A model generated the notes under the pieces. It was not told where the DNA came from and did not search any database. It saw only the letters and a program-made list of their open reading frames with translations. A stretch of DNA of 21,164 nucleotides, taken from contig CAJMSL010000020.1 of NCBI GenBank assembly GCA_905216045.1, positions 1 to 21,164 on the forward strand, in the 5' to 3' direction. This document shows, piece by piece, positions 7,441 through 16,171 of this stretch. The translations under genes were made by a program, and so were the position numbers. This stretch comes from an uncultured bacterium. GTDB taxonomy: Bacteria; Actinomycetota; Coriobacteriia; Coriobacteriales; Coriobacteriaceae. Position 1 is the stretch's first letter; the number at the start of each line of letters is the position of its first letter.

Positions 7441-10245
7441 GTGAGAGCTTCCGCTGTCCTTCGTTCAGTTATATATCGCACCCTGGCCGTCGCGCTTGCC
7501 GCGCTCGCCGTACTGAGCACCATCATGCCCGCCCCCGCCTTTGCCGCCGGCTCCGATCAACAGGTCAAAACGGTCCGCGTTGGTTGGCTCGTCAACAACG
7601 AGGGCATCCAGGACGGCACCCCCGGCGAGCGTCTATCGGGATGGGGTTACGAGTACCTCCAGACCCTGTCGTACTACACGCCCGGCTGGCGGTACGAATA
7701 CGTCTCCGGCACCTTCACCGAGCTTATGGACATGCTCGAGGCAGGCGAAATCGACCTCATGCCCAACATCTCCTACTCCGAGGAACGCACCCAAAAGCTG
7801 CTCTTTTCCTCGAACCCCGAGGGCACCGAGCGCTACTACATCTACGCCAAGCCCGATCGCGACGACCTGGCCAAGGGTGACCCCCAAGCGCTCCAGGGCC
7901 TTACCATCGGTTGCAACTCCGGTGTTATGCAAACCTTCGTTGGCCAGCAGTGGCTCGCCAACGAAGGAATCACCTGCACATACAGGGAGTATGACGGAGG
8001 CTCCATGCTCTTTGACGCACTCGCAAACGACGAAGTCGACGCCGTCATCATGAACGACACCATCTCGTCGCCCGATGCGTCGCCCATGTTCTACGTTGGC
8101 TCGAGTGACTACTATTTTGCCGTCCCCAAAAGCCGCCCCGACCTGATGAACGATATCAATGCCGCCATGACGGCAATCGCCCGCGTCAGCCCACGTTATA
8201 ACGACGAGGTCAAGGCGAATTACTCGGCCCAAAACAGCGGCTCATCATCGCTCACCGGCCCCGAGCGCTCCTGGCTCAAAGCAAACGACAACACCATCAC
8301 GATCGGCTATCTTAAAAACAAACTCCCCTACTGCACGCAAAATGACGACGGCGAAATGGAAGGGTCGCTCGCCTCGCTTGCAACGACGTTGCACGACAAG
8401 TTTGGCATTACGGTTGCAACAGTAGCGTTCTCGAACAACGAGCAAATGCCCAAAGCCCTTTCCACAGGGACCATCGATGTCGCCCTACCGTTGTTTCGCG
8501 ACTACTGGCTTGCCGAGCAGGCAGGGGTCATCCTGTCAAACCCGATGGGAACGGTTTCCCTAGCCGCCATTCACAGCAGCAGCAACCTGAACAGTGACCT
8601 TAAGAACATCGCTTGCACAGCAGACGCGATCGTCAACCGTTTTGAGCTCGAAAACCTAAACCCCGACTCAAAGGAAACCGAGTATCCGAAAGACAACGAG
8701 GCACGCGAAGCCCTCAATAAGGGGGAGGCAAGTTGCATCATTGTCCCCAGCACGCGCTTGAAAACCATCCGCGACACCTACGATATCGAGGATTTCCAAA
8801 CACAGGAGCTCACCGACACGGCACAGCTATCGTGTTTGATTTCGCGCGGCAAGCCCGTGCTGTTGGGAATCATTAATAAGGGCATCGTCAATGCTGGCGA
8901 ATCGCTCTCTGCAAGCAGTTATTCCCCCACATCGTACTCGGCGCAAGAATCGGATGCGTTTCGACTTCTCTACCGCAACCGCATCGTCATTGCGGCAGTC
9001 ATCATCTGCATTTTGCTCACCGGCATCGTCATCCTTGTCTGGTCGCTTCACCGCGCGCAGAAAGAACAGCAGAAAGCCGATGCCGCCAACGCCGCTAAGA
9101 CGGCATTCCTCACGCGCATGAGCCACGACATCCGTACGCCGCTCAACGGTATCCTGGGCCTTATCGAGATCGAGGAATTGAAGGAAGGCGATATGCAAGT
9201 CGCCCGCGAGAGCCGTGCCAAGGCGCGCGTTGCCGCCAATCACCTGCTCTCGCTGATCAACGACATCCTCGAGATGGGCAAAATCGAAGACCGCAAGCTA
9301 ACACTGGAGCATGCGCCTTTTAACCTCAAAGAGCTCTGTGACGATACGCTAGTGCTGTGCAAGCTCCGCGCGTCCAGTAACGGCATCACCATGCAGGACA
9401 ATAGTCTGCCGTACGCCACGGGGCCATACATGATCGGCAGTCCCACCCATATCCGACAGATCATGATCAACCTGTTAGACAACAGCATTAAGTACAACAA
9501 GCACGGCGGCTCCGTCACCTTTAGCTCAAAGACCAAGCCACTCGATAACGGGCGCGCGCTCTTTTGCTTTAGCGTTTCGGATACCGGCATTGGCATGACT
9601 TCCAAGTTTTTAAAGCATATCTATGAGCCGTTTGCCCAAGAAGGTAACGATGCGCGTAGCAAGTTCCAAGGAACCGGCATGGGCATGCCAATCGTCAAGT
9701 CGCTTATTGAACTGATGGGCGGCACCATCGAAGTCACCAGCGAGCTCCATGCGGGCACCTCGTTCTACGTGGAGATTCCGCTCGATATCGACAAGAACCC
9801 CCAGGCGCGGGCGAATACGGTCGAGGGGGCGCTCGACTGCTCGCTCGCCGACATGAACGTACTGCTCGCCGAAGACAACGAATTGAATGCCGAGATTGCC
9901 CAGGCGCTGCTAGAATCCGAGGGCGTCGTGGTCACCCGCGCCGCCAACGGCAACGAAGTCGTCGATCTGTACCTATCGCATCCCGCCGGCAGCTTCGATG
10001 CGATCCTGATGGACATTATGATGCCGGACATGGACGGTTACGAGGCAACCCGCGCGATTCGCCTGAGCGAGAAGGTCGATGCAGCCGATATCCCCATCAT
10101 CGCGCTCACCGCCAATGCCTTTGCCGAGGACGCCAAGGCGGCACACGACGCCGGCATGAACGCCCATCTATCCAAACCGCTCGACTTTAACAAGCTCAAA
10201 AACATACTCGCCCGCATCAAGAAAAACGGATCCGTTTCGCTATAG
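7441..10245 (+). CDS. hybrid sensor histidine kinase with two SBP_bac_3 domains
   Basis: This BvgS/EvgS-like membrane sensor has 934 residues from GTG 7441. That start is preferred because AGGA (7431-7434) lies 6 nt away; the TTG at 7435 abuts it. The N-terminus is a signal peptide ending near APAFA. Two periplasmic-type solute-binding domains follow (about 40-262 and 284-500), then one membrane helix (about 514-535). The cytoplasmic part has HisKA with MSHDIRTPLNGI (phospho-accepting His about 562), an HATPase with N-box NLLDNSIKYN, DTGIGM and GTGMGMP, and a C-terminal receiver with ILMDIMMPDMDG (Asp about 858) and SKP lysine. Extracellular ligand binding should drive His-to-Asp transfer within the protein. 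There is no DNA-binding output or HPt domain here, so the downstream partner is elsewhere. The ligand is unknown; amino acids are typical for SBP_bac_3. Confidence 0.92.
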   Translation: MRASAVLRSVIYRTLAVALAALAVLSTIMPAPAFAAGSDQQVKTVRVGWLVNNEGIQDGTPGERLSGWGYEYLQTLSYYTPGWRYEYVSGTFTELMDMLEAGEIDLMPNISYSEERTQKLLFSSNPEGTERYYIYAKPDRDDLAKGDPQALQGLTIGCNSGVMQTFVGQQWLANEGITCTYREYDGGSMLFDALANDEVDAVIMNDTISSPDASPMFYVGSSDYYFAVPKSRPDLMNDINAAMTAIARVSPRYNDEVKANYSAQNSGSSSLTGPERSWLKANDNTITIGYLKNKLPYCTQNDDGEMEGSLASLATTLHDKFGITVATVAFSNNEQMPKALSTGTIDVALPLFRDYWLAEQAGVILSNPMGTVSLAAIHSSSNLNSDLKNIACTADAIVNRFELENLNPDSKETEYPKDNEAREALNKGEASCIIVPSTRLKTIRDTYDIEDFQTQELTDTAQLSCLISRGKPVLLGIINKGIVNAGESLSASSYSPTSYSAQESDAFRLLYRNRIVIAAVIICILLTGIVILVWSLHRAQKEQQKADAANAAKTAFLTRMSHDIRTPLNGILGLIEIEELKEGDMQVARESRAKARVAANHLLSLINDILEMGKIEDRKLTLEHAPFNLKELCDDTLVLCKLRASSNGITMQDNSLPYATGPYMIGSPTHIRQIMINLLDNSIKYNKHGGSVTFSSKTKPLDNGRALFCFSVSDTGIGMTSKFLKHIYEPFAQEGNDARSKFQGTGMGMPIVKSLIELMGGTIEVTSELHAGTSFYVEIPLDIDKNPQARANTVEGALDCSLADMNVLLAEDNELNAEIAQALLESEGVVVTRAANGNEVVDLYLSHPAGSFDAILMDIMMPDMDGYEATRAIRLSEKVDAADIPIIALTANAFAEDAKAAHDAGMNAHLSKPLDFNKLKNILARIKKNGSVSL

Positions 10246-10287
10246 TTTGTGCTCAACCACCACGCACGACCAGAAAGGAAGCCAACG

Positions 10288-10767
10288 ATGTTTAGACCCT
10301 TACGTCGAAAGAAACGCGCCATCACTGACGAGGAAGCGCGCGAACTGCTCGCTACCTGCAAGCGCGGCGTCTTTGCCGTCAACGGCGACGATGGCTACCC
10401 GTACGCCATTCCCGTCAACTACTTCTTTGACGCCGAGCACGACAAGATCTATTTCCATGGCGCCAAAGCCGGCCACAAGGTCGACGCACTCAAGCGCGAT
10501 GACAAGGTCTGCTTTACCGTATATGGCAACGAGTGGTACCAGGACGGTGACTGGGCTCCCTACGTTATGAGCACCGTCGTCTTTGGCCGTTGTCGCCTGG
10601 CGAATGACACCCCCGCGTTTATCGAGGACAAAGTCCGCCAGCTCGCCCTTAAGTACTACCCTTCTGCCGAAGAAGTCGAAGAGGAAATCGCCAAGGACAT
10701 CAAGGGCGTCCAGCTCTACGAGATTTCGATTGAGCATCTTTGCGGCAAGCAGATTCAGGAAAAGTAA
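10288..10767 (+). CDS. pyridoxamine 5'-phosphate oxidase-fold flavoprotein, Nim-like
   Basis: This 159-residue split-barrel protein has the N-terminal pattern AITDEEARELLATCKRGVFAV, GYPYAIPVNYFFD, KIYFHGAKAGHKVDALKRDDKVCFTV. This matches the PNPOx-like FMN-binding group that includes the 5-nitroimidazole reductases NimA-J. Family members bind FMN or sometimes haem; whether this one reduces nitroimidazoles is not known. The start at ATG 10288 has AGAAAGGA upstream; a longer in-frame start at 10249 is less likely. It begins 42 bp after the kinase gene and ends just before the bidirectional terminator, so the two genes may share a transcript. Confidence 0.85.
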   Translation: MFRPLRRKKRAITDEEARELLATCKRGVFAVNGDDGYPYAIPVNYFFDAEHDKIYFHGAKAGHKVDALKRDDKVCFTVYGNEWYQDGDWAPYVMSTVVFGRCRLANDTPAFIEDKVRQLALKYYPSAEEVEEEIAKDIKGVQLYEISIEHLCGKQIQEK

Positions 10768-10794
10768 GCCCCTCAGCAGGTCTCATCAATAGTA

Positions 10795-10834
10795 ATATGG
10801 CCCGGTTCCAGCCCACCTTGGAACCGGGCCATAT
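10795..10834. terminator. bidirectional intrinsic terminator between convergent genes
   Basis: A perfect 16-bp stem (10795-10810 with 10819-10834) closes an 8-nt loop. The core GGCCCGGTTCCA is GC-rich, and the outer ATAT gives an A/U-rich flank. It lies 27 bp after the Nim-like stop and 2 bp after the kinase stop on the other strand, so it can end both transcripts. Confidence 0.85.
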
Positions 10835-10836
10835 GC

Positions 10837-11964
10837 TTATAAAGCGTCGGCAGCTATGTGCGCAAGCGCCTCAACGAGCTCCTGCGAGCTCACGGGTTTA
10901 CTCAGGTGCGCGTTCATGCCCGCCTCACGTGAAAGCCTGCGGTCGTCGGCAAAGGCGTTGGCACTCACAGCGATAATCGGCGTGGTCGCGGCATCCTCGC
11001 GATCGAGTGCTCGAATCCGACGCGTGGCCTCAAGGCCATCGATGCCAGGCATCATGATGTCCATCAACACCACGTCATACTCGTGCGGTGCGCTCGCGGT
11101 AAACATCTCGACGGCAGACTCACCATCCTTAGCATGCGTCACGACGGCACCGGCATGGCCGAGCGTAAACTGCGCGATCTCGGCATTCAGATCGTTATCC
11201 TCTACGAGCAAAACGCGCAAGCCCTGGAGCGCATCGCCGTCTCCCGCATCCGCGCGCACTGCCTGAGGAATCTCGGAGCGCTTGCATTTCTCGAACGGCA
11301 GGCGGATGGTAAACGTCGTCCCCTGCCCCAAGACGCTCGTAAAGCTCATGGTTCCGCCCATAAGCTCGACCAACTGTTTTGCGATAGGCGCGCCCAGGCC
11401 AGTTCCCGATGAAGCGCCTTCCACCTGTTGCTCCTCGCGGCAAAACGGCTCGTAGAGGTGCTGTTGGAACTCCTCGCTCATGCCAATACCGTTGTCGGCG
11501 ATCGTGTATTCATAGACGAGGACGCCATCCGCCGGCTCCACCTCGCGGCACACCAGGCGAACATAGCCGCCCTGGCGGTTGTACTTGACGGCATTGCCGG
11601 CAATATTGAGCAACAAGCGCTTAAGGTGCGTCACGCTCACCCGTGCATAGGGATGATCAAGCGTCTGCTGGTCGCAGATAATTGTCACCAGACGCTCCTC
11701 GGCCTGGCGCTCCAGAATATCGCGCACCTCGTGGTTGAGGGTCGCCAAGTTTGTGGGAACAAGCTCCAGATCGACCTGCCCGCTCTCCAAGCGACTCATA
11801 TCCAGGGCCTCGTTGGCAAGGTCGAGCAGCAGTCCCGATGCCGTCCAGATCTTTGAGCGGCACTCGGTCTGCTTTTGCAGATCGTCCGCATTGGCATCGC
11901 CGACCTCGACCATGCCGCGAATGCCGTTGATGGGCGTGCGCAGGGCGTGGCTCATGCGGCGCAA
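10837..11964 (-). CDS. kinase and receiver half of an interrupted hybrid histidine kinase
   Basis: This 375-residue open stretch begins inside the H-box (MRRMSHALRTPINGI). It carries HisKA, HATPase (LLLNIAGNAVKYN, ADNGIGM, GTGLGAP) and a receiver (LLVEDNDLN near 253-260, VLMDIMMPGIDG with Asp302, SKP with Lys356). The residue after the phospho-accepting His is Ala, where active HisKA kinases normally have Glu or Asp. As a separate protein it would lack most of the first dimerisation helix and would have no good ribosome site. It is in the same frame as 12037-13029, separated only by a TAA at 12039-12037 and 24 further sense codons. It is therefore best read as the downstream part of one broken gene. 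Confidence 0.7.
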   Translation of the reverse strand: MRRMSHALRTPINGIRGMVEVGDANADDLQKQTECRSKIWTASGLLLDLANEALDMSRLESGQVDLELVPTNLATLNHEVRDILERQAEERLVTIICDQQTLDHPYARVSVTHLKRLLLNIAGNAVKYNRQGGYVRLVCREVEPADGVLVYEYTIADNGIGMSEEFQQHLYEPFCREEQQVEGASSGTGLGAPIAKQLVELMGGTMSFTSVLGQGTTFTIRLPFEKCKRSEIPQAVRADAGDGDALQGLRVLLVEDNDLNAEIAQFTLGHAGAVVTHAKDGESAVEMFTASAPHEYDVVLMDIMMPGIDGLEATRRIRALDREDAATTPIIAVSANAFADDRRLSREAGMNAHLSKPVSSQELVEALAHIAADAL

Positions 11965-12036
11965 AAACTCCGTCTTTGCCGAGTTGGCAGACGAGGCCTC
12001 ACGCGCTGCCTTTGCCAGCTTGTCGCCATAGACGCG

Positions 12037-13029
12037 TTACTGCTGCAGCAAGTCCGTCAAACGTCGACGATCAGCGCGGCGACGCACCATCACAACAGTG
12101 GCTACAACACCGCTGTAGAGCACCAGCACGCCGGCAGCAACAGCTGCGACGACCTCAAAGTAGCGCCGTGCCGAGGCATAGGTGTACACGTAGAACCCGC
12201 GCGCTTTTCCAAATGTGCCCAAATACCACTCGCCGTCGGCGTTAACCAATCTGACCTTACCAGCCAGGCATCGATCCTTAATACCGTCGACAATAAAGAC
12301 ATCCGTCGCAGGCAGATCGAACACGCCCAATACGGTGGGTTCAACGGCATTGGTCGCAACGACCTTGCCGTCGCTTTCGATCACGATATTGCCGCTATCG
12401 ATGGTTTCATAGCCATCAAGCAAGCTCTGCAGTTTGAGTGTATTGCTTGCAACCGCTTTCGCGCTCTGATGCCTTACCGCGATAACGATGCCCTCGCCAT
12501 CCTGCCGAGTCACGCAGCCAATGTCTGCGACCGAATCATCCGCAAGCGTGATGCGGGCGGTATAGGACTTAAGCGGATGAGTTGTCACCTCCAGCACGGG
12601 TGATTCTTTGAGATACGTAGCGAGCGACCCGTAGTCCACATCGCCCGTCGAGGACTCGGACACCAAATTGCCCGATGCGTCCGTCACGATCAGCGCGCTC
12701 ACGTTGAACTGGTCGGCGTATTGCTCCAGCATGGCGTTATCCACCGAACCGTCGCGCTCCATATCGCGGGCAGCCTCTCCGGCGATTTCCATAACGCGTA
12801 TCAGGTTTTTGGTCGTATAGGCGCTGTTGAATGCATCGTAGGAAAGGCTCTGCGTCGCCACGTAATCGACAACGTCGGCAAAGCGCTGCTCGGCTTGGGC
12901 CGTCGTGTAATCGTAGCTCATCATGCCGGCAACAACCGAGAGCGCTATCCCCAGCAGAGCGACAAGGAGCCATGCCCCTGTCGAACGATTGTCCCGCTCC
13001 TGAGCGGCGTGGTCGGGCGCATCGATCAT
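12037..13029 (-). CDS. sensor half of an interrupted hybrid histidine kinase
   Basis: This 330-residue membrane sensor has a first helix at about 19-41, an extracellular region of about 240 residues, and a second helix at about 285-308. The extracellular part has a Cache-like layout: SALIVTDASGNLVSESS, then GVFDL...VFIVDG and a WYLGTFGKARGFYVYTYA ending. After the second helix a short coiled linker stops at DLLQQ-stop. The ATG overlaps the stop of the SBP lipoprotein gene (13026-13029), so the two are translated together. Without the following kinase module this product could only be a ligand-binding membrane anchor. The TAA is where a CAA Gln codon would continue a normal signalling helix. 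Confidence 0.75.
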   Translation of the reverse strand: MIDAPDHAAQERDNRSTGAWLLVALLGIALSVVAGMMSYDYTTAQAEQRFADVVDYVATQSLSYDAFNSAYTTKNLIRVMEIAGEAARDMERDGSVDNAMLEQYADQFNVSALIVTDASGNLVSESSTGDVDYGSLATYLKESPVLEVTTHPLKSYTARITLADDSVADIGCVTRQDGEGIVIAVRHQSAKAVASNTLKLQSLLDGYETIDSGNIVIESDGKVVATNAVEPTVLGVFDLPATDVFIVDGIKDRCLAGKVRLVNADGEWYLGTFGKARGFYVYTYASARRYFEVVAAVAAGVLVLYSGVVATVVMVRRRADRRRLTDLLQQ

Positions 13030-13895
13030 GACAGGCCCTCCATATTCAAAAATGGCGAAGGGTCATCGAAGTACTTTGACACCAGGCGTTCCATGGTGCC
13101 ATCGGCAAGCATTTCTTGGTAGGCATGAGTGAGCTTGACGTCGATGCCACGCGTATCGTTGATATCGAAAGCGGTGCCCAAACCGACCTCTAGCAGCGGC
13201 TCATCCAAAATGCGATATGTCACACCATAGTCTTTTTCGTAGGTGAGGAACGAGGACTCATGCGCGGCGATAGCGTCGACCAGGCCCTCGACGAGCGCCG
13301 GGTTCAGGTATGAACCGTCCGAAAAGCTGTAGAGTTCCTTGATCTGCGGAACGTTTTCATTTATGCGATTGAGCAAAATGTCCTCGGGCTTGGTGGTGGA
13401 CTGAACCGCCACGATCTTATCCTCAAGATCGGCAAGCGTGTAGATATCGCTCTGGGGATCGACCGCGACCACCTGGCGGCTCGCAAGGTACGGGCCGGCC
13501 CAACGATATTCGTTTTCGCGACCCGTCATACTAAAGCTGCCCATGACACAATCGAGTTCGCCGCTCGCCAGCAGCTCCTTCTTCTTTTCCCAGTCGATCA
13601 GCTGGTATTTTGGCTTGTAACCAATGCGAGTCAAAGCCTCGGTCAATATCTCGACATCCAGGCCAACGATATCGCCGTACTCGTCGGTATACACAAACGG
13701 TGGATAGAGGTCGCTGCCGACGTTGAGCGTCTTAAGGTTGTCGTCTTTGGCCTGCGAGGCATCCAGGCCCTCTAATGCAGACGTCGAGGCTCTGCCATTC
13801 GACCCGGAACAGCCGGCTATCGCTACGACAAAGGCGCACGCTACCGCAAGCGCAACAAACAACGAAATGGCAACCGAGCGACGGGACCTTTTCAT
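13026..13895 (-). CDS. extracellular solute-binding lipoprotein (SBP_bac_3)
   Basis: This is a 289-residue secreted lipoprotein. The N-terminus MKRSRRSVAISLFVALAV continues to a lipobox VVAIAGC with Cys29. The mature part starts with a polar linker and then has LNVGSDLYPPFVYTDEYGDIVGLDVEI, GELDCVMGSFSMTGRE, a WAGPY motif, and a closing DGTMERLVSKYF, all typical of polar amino acid-binding proteins. ATG 13895 is supported by TATGGAG; the open frame extends 48 codons upstream, but without a signal peptide at its start. No ABC permease is nearby. Instead its stop overlaps the start of the sensor kinase gene (ATGA), so it probably presents ligand to that kinase. Confidence 0.88.
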   Translation of the reverse strand: MKRSRRSVAISLFVALAVACAFVVAIAGCSGSNGRASTSALEGLDASQAKDDNLKTLNVGSDLYPPFVYTDEYGDIVGLDVEILTEALTRIGYKPKYQLIDWEKKKELLASGELDCVMGSFSMTGRENEYRWAGPYLASRQVVAVDPQSDIYTLADLEDKIVAVQSTTKPEDILLNRINENVPQIKELYSFSDGSYLNPALVEGLVDAIAAHESSFLTYEKDYGVTYRILDEPLLEVGLGTAFDINDTRGIDVKLTHAYQEMLADGTMERLVSKYFDDPSPFLNMEGLS

Positions 13896-13937
13896 CGAGC
13901 TCCATACGATCCTGTTTACAGACTGAAATGGTAAAAA

Positions 13938-13946
13938 ATAATAGCA
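13938..13946 (-). promoter_or_regulatory. extended -10 promoter candidate for the SBP-kinase operon
   Basis: The reverse strand reads TGCTATTAT (13946-13938), an extended -10 box, about 42 bp before the lipoprotein ATG in an AT-rich stretch. No strong -35 is evident at standard spacing. Confidence 0.45.
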
Positions 13947-13988
13947 AACAAAACCACACGAGTGCCCAATGGCTACAGACGTTTTACC

Positions 13989-14028
13989 ATGTGGGGCCTT
14001 CCAGCCGACTTGGCAGAAGGCCCCACAT
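13989..14028 (-). terminator. hairpin after the malY-type gene
   Basis: A 13-bp perfect stem (13989-14001, ATGTGGGGCCTTC; 14016-14028) with a 14-nt loop lies 11 bp after the aminotransferase stop. It is followed on the reverse strand by GGTAAAAC rather than a U-tract. It probably separates this gene from the SBP-kinase operon. Confidence 0.65.
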
Positions 14029-14039
14029 GCAGTGCTCAC

Positions 14040-15254
14040 TTACCGTGCATTAAAAACGTAGCGGTCCAGGCGGTCGCACGCTTCCTTTACGCGCGAAAGC
14101 GGCAGCGCCAGATTCACGCGAATGTGGCAGGGCCCGTGGAACGGGCGGCCGTCCTGATATCCCACGCCCACGCGCGCCCCCTCGTCGAGCAGCCACTGAA
14201 TATCGCGGCCATGCTCGCGACACCACTCGGTGCAGTCCAGAAACACCATGTACGTGCCCTGCGGACGTGAAAACGCGACGCCCTTCCAGTGTTTTTCTGC
14301 ATACGTGCAGAAGTACTCGATATTGCCGGCAAGCACCTGGTTGAGCTCGTCCAGCCACTCGTAGCCTTGCGGCTGGTAGGCACCGATAAGCGCGTGCATC
14401 GAGAGGACGTTCATCTCGTTGTAGTGAGTCTTGTTGGACACGGCACACACGCGGTCGCGCAGCGTCTCGTTGTAGATGATGTGGTAGCTGCCGACCAGAC
14501 CCGCCAGGTTAAACGTCTTGCTCGGCGCATAGAGGGCAACCGTGCGCATGCGGGCATCCTCGCTCACCGACTGCGTCGGGATATGCTTGTGTCCCGGCAG
14601 GATGATATCGGACCAAATCTCGTCCGAGATCACCACGCAATCGTGCTGGCGATAGATGTCCATGGCGCGCTCGATTTCGTCGCGCTCCCATACGCGCCCG
14701 CAGGGATTGTGCGGCGAGCAGAACACCGCGGCATGGATGTTGTTTTGGGCGAGTTTGCACTCCATGTCCTCAAAGTCCATGCGCCACACGCCCCGGTTGT
14801 CGAGTTTAAGCGGGCTGTGGACAATGCGATAGCCCGCGGCCTCGATGGACTTGGTAAAGCCGATGTAGGTGGGGCTGTGGACCAGCACCGCATCGCCCGG
14901 CTGGACATACGCGCGCAGCGTCGACACGACGCCGCCCAGCACGCCGTTTTCGTAGCCGATATGTTCAGGGCTCAAACCTTCGACGCCATTGCGGCGATTC
15001 TGCCATTCGATGATGCGATCGAAGTACTCAGCGCGCGGGTTAAAGTAGCCAAACATGGGGTGCTGGACACGCTGAATGATGTGTTCCTGGACCGTGGGCA
15101 CCGTGGCAAAATTCATGTCGGCCACCCACATGGGGATGCGGTCGAAGCCCTCGTCGGGTGCGTTCGGAGCCATACCGGGGATCTCGCCCCAAGAGTCAAC
15201 GGCGATGGAGTCCATGCCGTGGCGGTCGATGATTGAAGTGAAGTCGTATTTCAT
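14040..15254 (-). CDS. MalY/PatB-type PLP-dependent C-S lyase (cystathionine beta-lyase family)
   Basis: This 404-residue fold-type I PLP enzyme has PMWVADMNFATVP near the N-terminus, characteristic of the MalY/PatB group. PHNPCGR (181-187) carries the Asn that contacts PLP. SDEIWSD (210-216) carries the Asp that pairs with the pyridine nitrogen. APSKTFNLAG (243-252) carries the Schiff-base Lys246. Members cleave cystathionine or cysteine to pyruvate, ammonia and a thiol; some also act as regulators (E. coli MalY). ATG 15254 has GGGAG upstream; the frame extends further back but only into basic, unlikely sequence. It lies alone between trmO and the SBP-kinase operon. Which thiol substrate it prefers is not predictable. 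Confidence 0.88.
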   Translation of the reverse strand: MKYDFTSIIDRHGMDSIAVDSWGEIPGMAPNAPDEGFDRIPMWVADMNFATVPTVQEHIIQRVQHPMFGYFNPRAEYFDRIIEWQNRRNGVEGLSPEHIGYENGVLGGVVSTLRAYVQPGDAVLVHSPTYIGFTKSIEAAGYRIVHSPLKLDNRGVWRMDFEDMECKLAQNNIHAAVFCSPHNPCGRVWERDEIERAMDIYRQHDCVVISDEIWSDIILPGHKHIPTQSVSEDARMRTVALYAPSKTFNLAGLVGSYHIIYNETLRDRVCAVSNKTHYNEMNVLSMHALIGAYQPQGYEWLDELNQVLAGNIEYFCTYAEKHWKGVAFSRPQGTYMVFLDCTEWCREHGRDIQWLLDEGARVGVGYQDGRPFHGPCHIRVNLALPLSRVKEACDRLDRYVFNAR

Positions 15255-15366
15255 GCTTGACTCCCGTGCAAAGTTGATTGTTTTGGTAGGCGTTATTGTC
15301 CACCAGCGTGGGCGGTTTTGGCGCGGGGTTTGGCGCTTAATTTGACGGGTGCGGACGAATGGCTGG

Positions 15367-16113
15367 TTAGTCTTGCGCGTCGTTGACGGCAACTACGGTT
15401 AGCTGGGTTTCATCGACCGTAAACGATATGTCGAGCCCGGCGTAAGCCAGATGATAGACGCGGTGTGGCTCGTGCTTGCTGCCCGCGCGGCGCGGGTCTT
15501 GGCGAAGGACCTCGACCAAGCCGAGGAGCTTTGCGGGCGGGACCATATCCTGCAGTGCTTGCGGAAACTCAACATCGAGCTCTTGCCACGGAGCATCCTC
15601 GATCCAGCCTCCGGTCGCATCCGGGTGGCAGTCCGCAAACGGAATGTAGGGCTTGATGTCGTAGATGGGCGTACCGTCGCGCAGGTCGGCCCCCAACACA
15701 TGGATGATGGGGCCATCGTCGGTGAGCTCGACACGATCAAGCTTGACGCAGGTGAGCCCGATGGGATTAGGGCGAAACGGACTGCGCGTGGCAACCACTC
15801 CCACACGTTCGGCTCCGCCCAGACGCGGCGGGCGCACGGTTTTCGACCATTTTGCGTTGGTGCCGGACCTGTCCTGCGTTTTAGCGTCGACGGCAATATC
15901 CTTAGCCGTGCCGCCGGGCGTTCCGTTTTCGAAGCGCCACAGCAGCCACAGGTGAGAGAAGGAGTCCAGGCCCTCAACCGCTGCATTGGAGGCAAATTCC
16001 GGCTCAAAAAAGATTCGTCCCTGCAGATGGGGCGCCAAAAAGCTGTTGCGCGGAATGCCGAACTTCTGCGGCAGGTCGGTATGTATGCGTGCGATAGGTT
16101 CCATGCCGGTCAT
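15367..16113 (-). CDS. trmO: tRNA (N6-threonylcarbamoyladenosine37-N6)-methyltransferase TrmO
   Basis: This 248-residue protein has an N-terminal TsaA/TrmO barrel of about 150 residues and a smaller C-terminal TrmO_C-like domain (about 165-248). The diagnostic motif ATRSPFRPNPIGLT lies at 108-121, with LDSFSHLWLLWRFE upstream and GTPIYDIKPYIPFAD downstream. The enzyme uses SAM to methylate t6A37 of some tRNAs that read ACN codons. I placed the start at ATG 16113; ATG 16104 (MEPIARIHTDLP) is equally possible because no clear ribosome site separates them. The frame stays open to 16965, but that part lies over the regulator gene on the other strand and is a shadow. Confidence 0.88.
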   Translation of the reverse strand: MTGMEPIARIHTDLPQKFGIPRNSFLAPHLQGRIFFEPEFASNAAVEGLDSFSHLWLLWRFENGTPGGTAKDIAVDAKTQDRSGTNAKWSKTVRPPRLGGAERVGVVATRSPFRPNPIGLTCVKLDRVELTDDGPIIHVLGADLRDGTPIYDIKPYIPFADCHPDATGGWIEDAPWQELDVEFPQALQDMVPPAKLLGLVEVLRQDPRRAGSKHEPHRVYHLAYAGLDISFTVDETQLTVVAVNDAQD

Positions 16114-16171
16114 TGTACGGCATGGAGGCGTGGGGCGTTGCGCGCAATTCTTCGCCGCGGTCCCCCGTCGT

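Larger units (their letters stand above)
10837..13029 (-). pseudogene. hybrid sensor kinase gene with one in-frame TAA
   Basis: The two open stretches above share one frame. Reading through the single TAA gives 730 residues: helix, Cache-like sensor, helix, HisKA, HATPase, receiver. The link after the stop reads RVYGDKLAKAAREASSANS and then AKTEFLRRMSH, the usual signalling-helix approach to an H-box and similar to AANAAKTAFLTRMSH in the intact kinase at 7441-10245. No insertion or deletion is needed; one base change (for example CAA to TAA) explains the break. Confidence 0.7.

Noticed and set aside
12037..12039. Stop-codon recoding to selenocysteine or pyrrolysine in the split kinase
   Set aside because: Those use UGA or UAG; the codon here is UAA and no insertion element is visible.
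13026..13895. Amino acid ABC importer component
   Set aside because: The lipoprotein has no permease or ATPase neighbour, and its stop overlaps a sensor kinase start, so a sensing role fits better.
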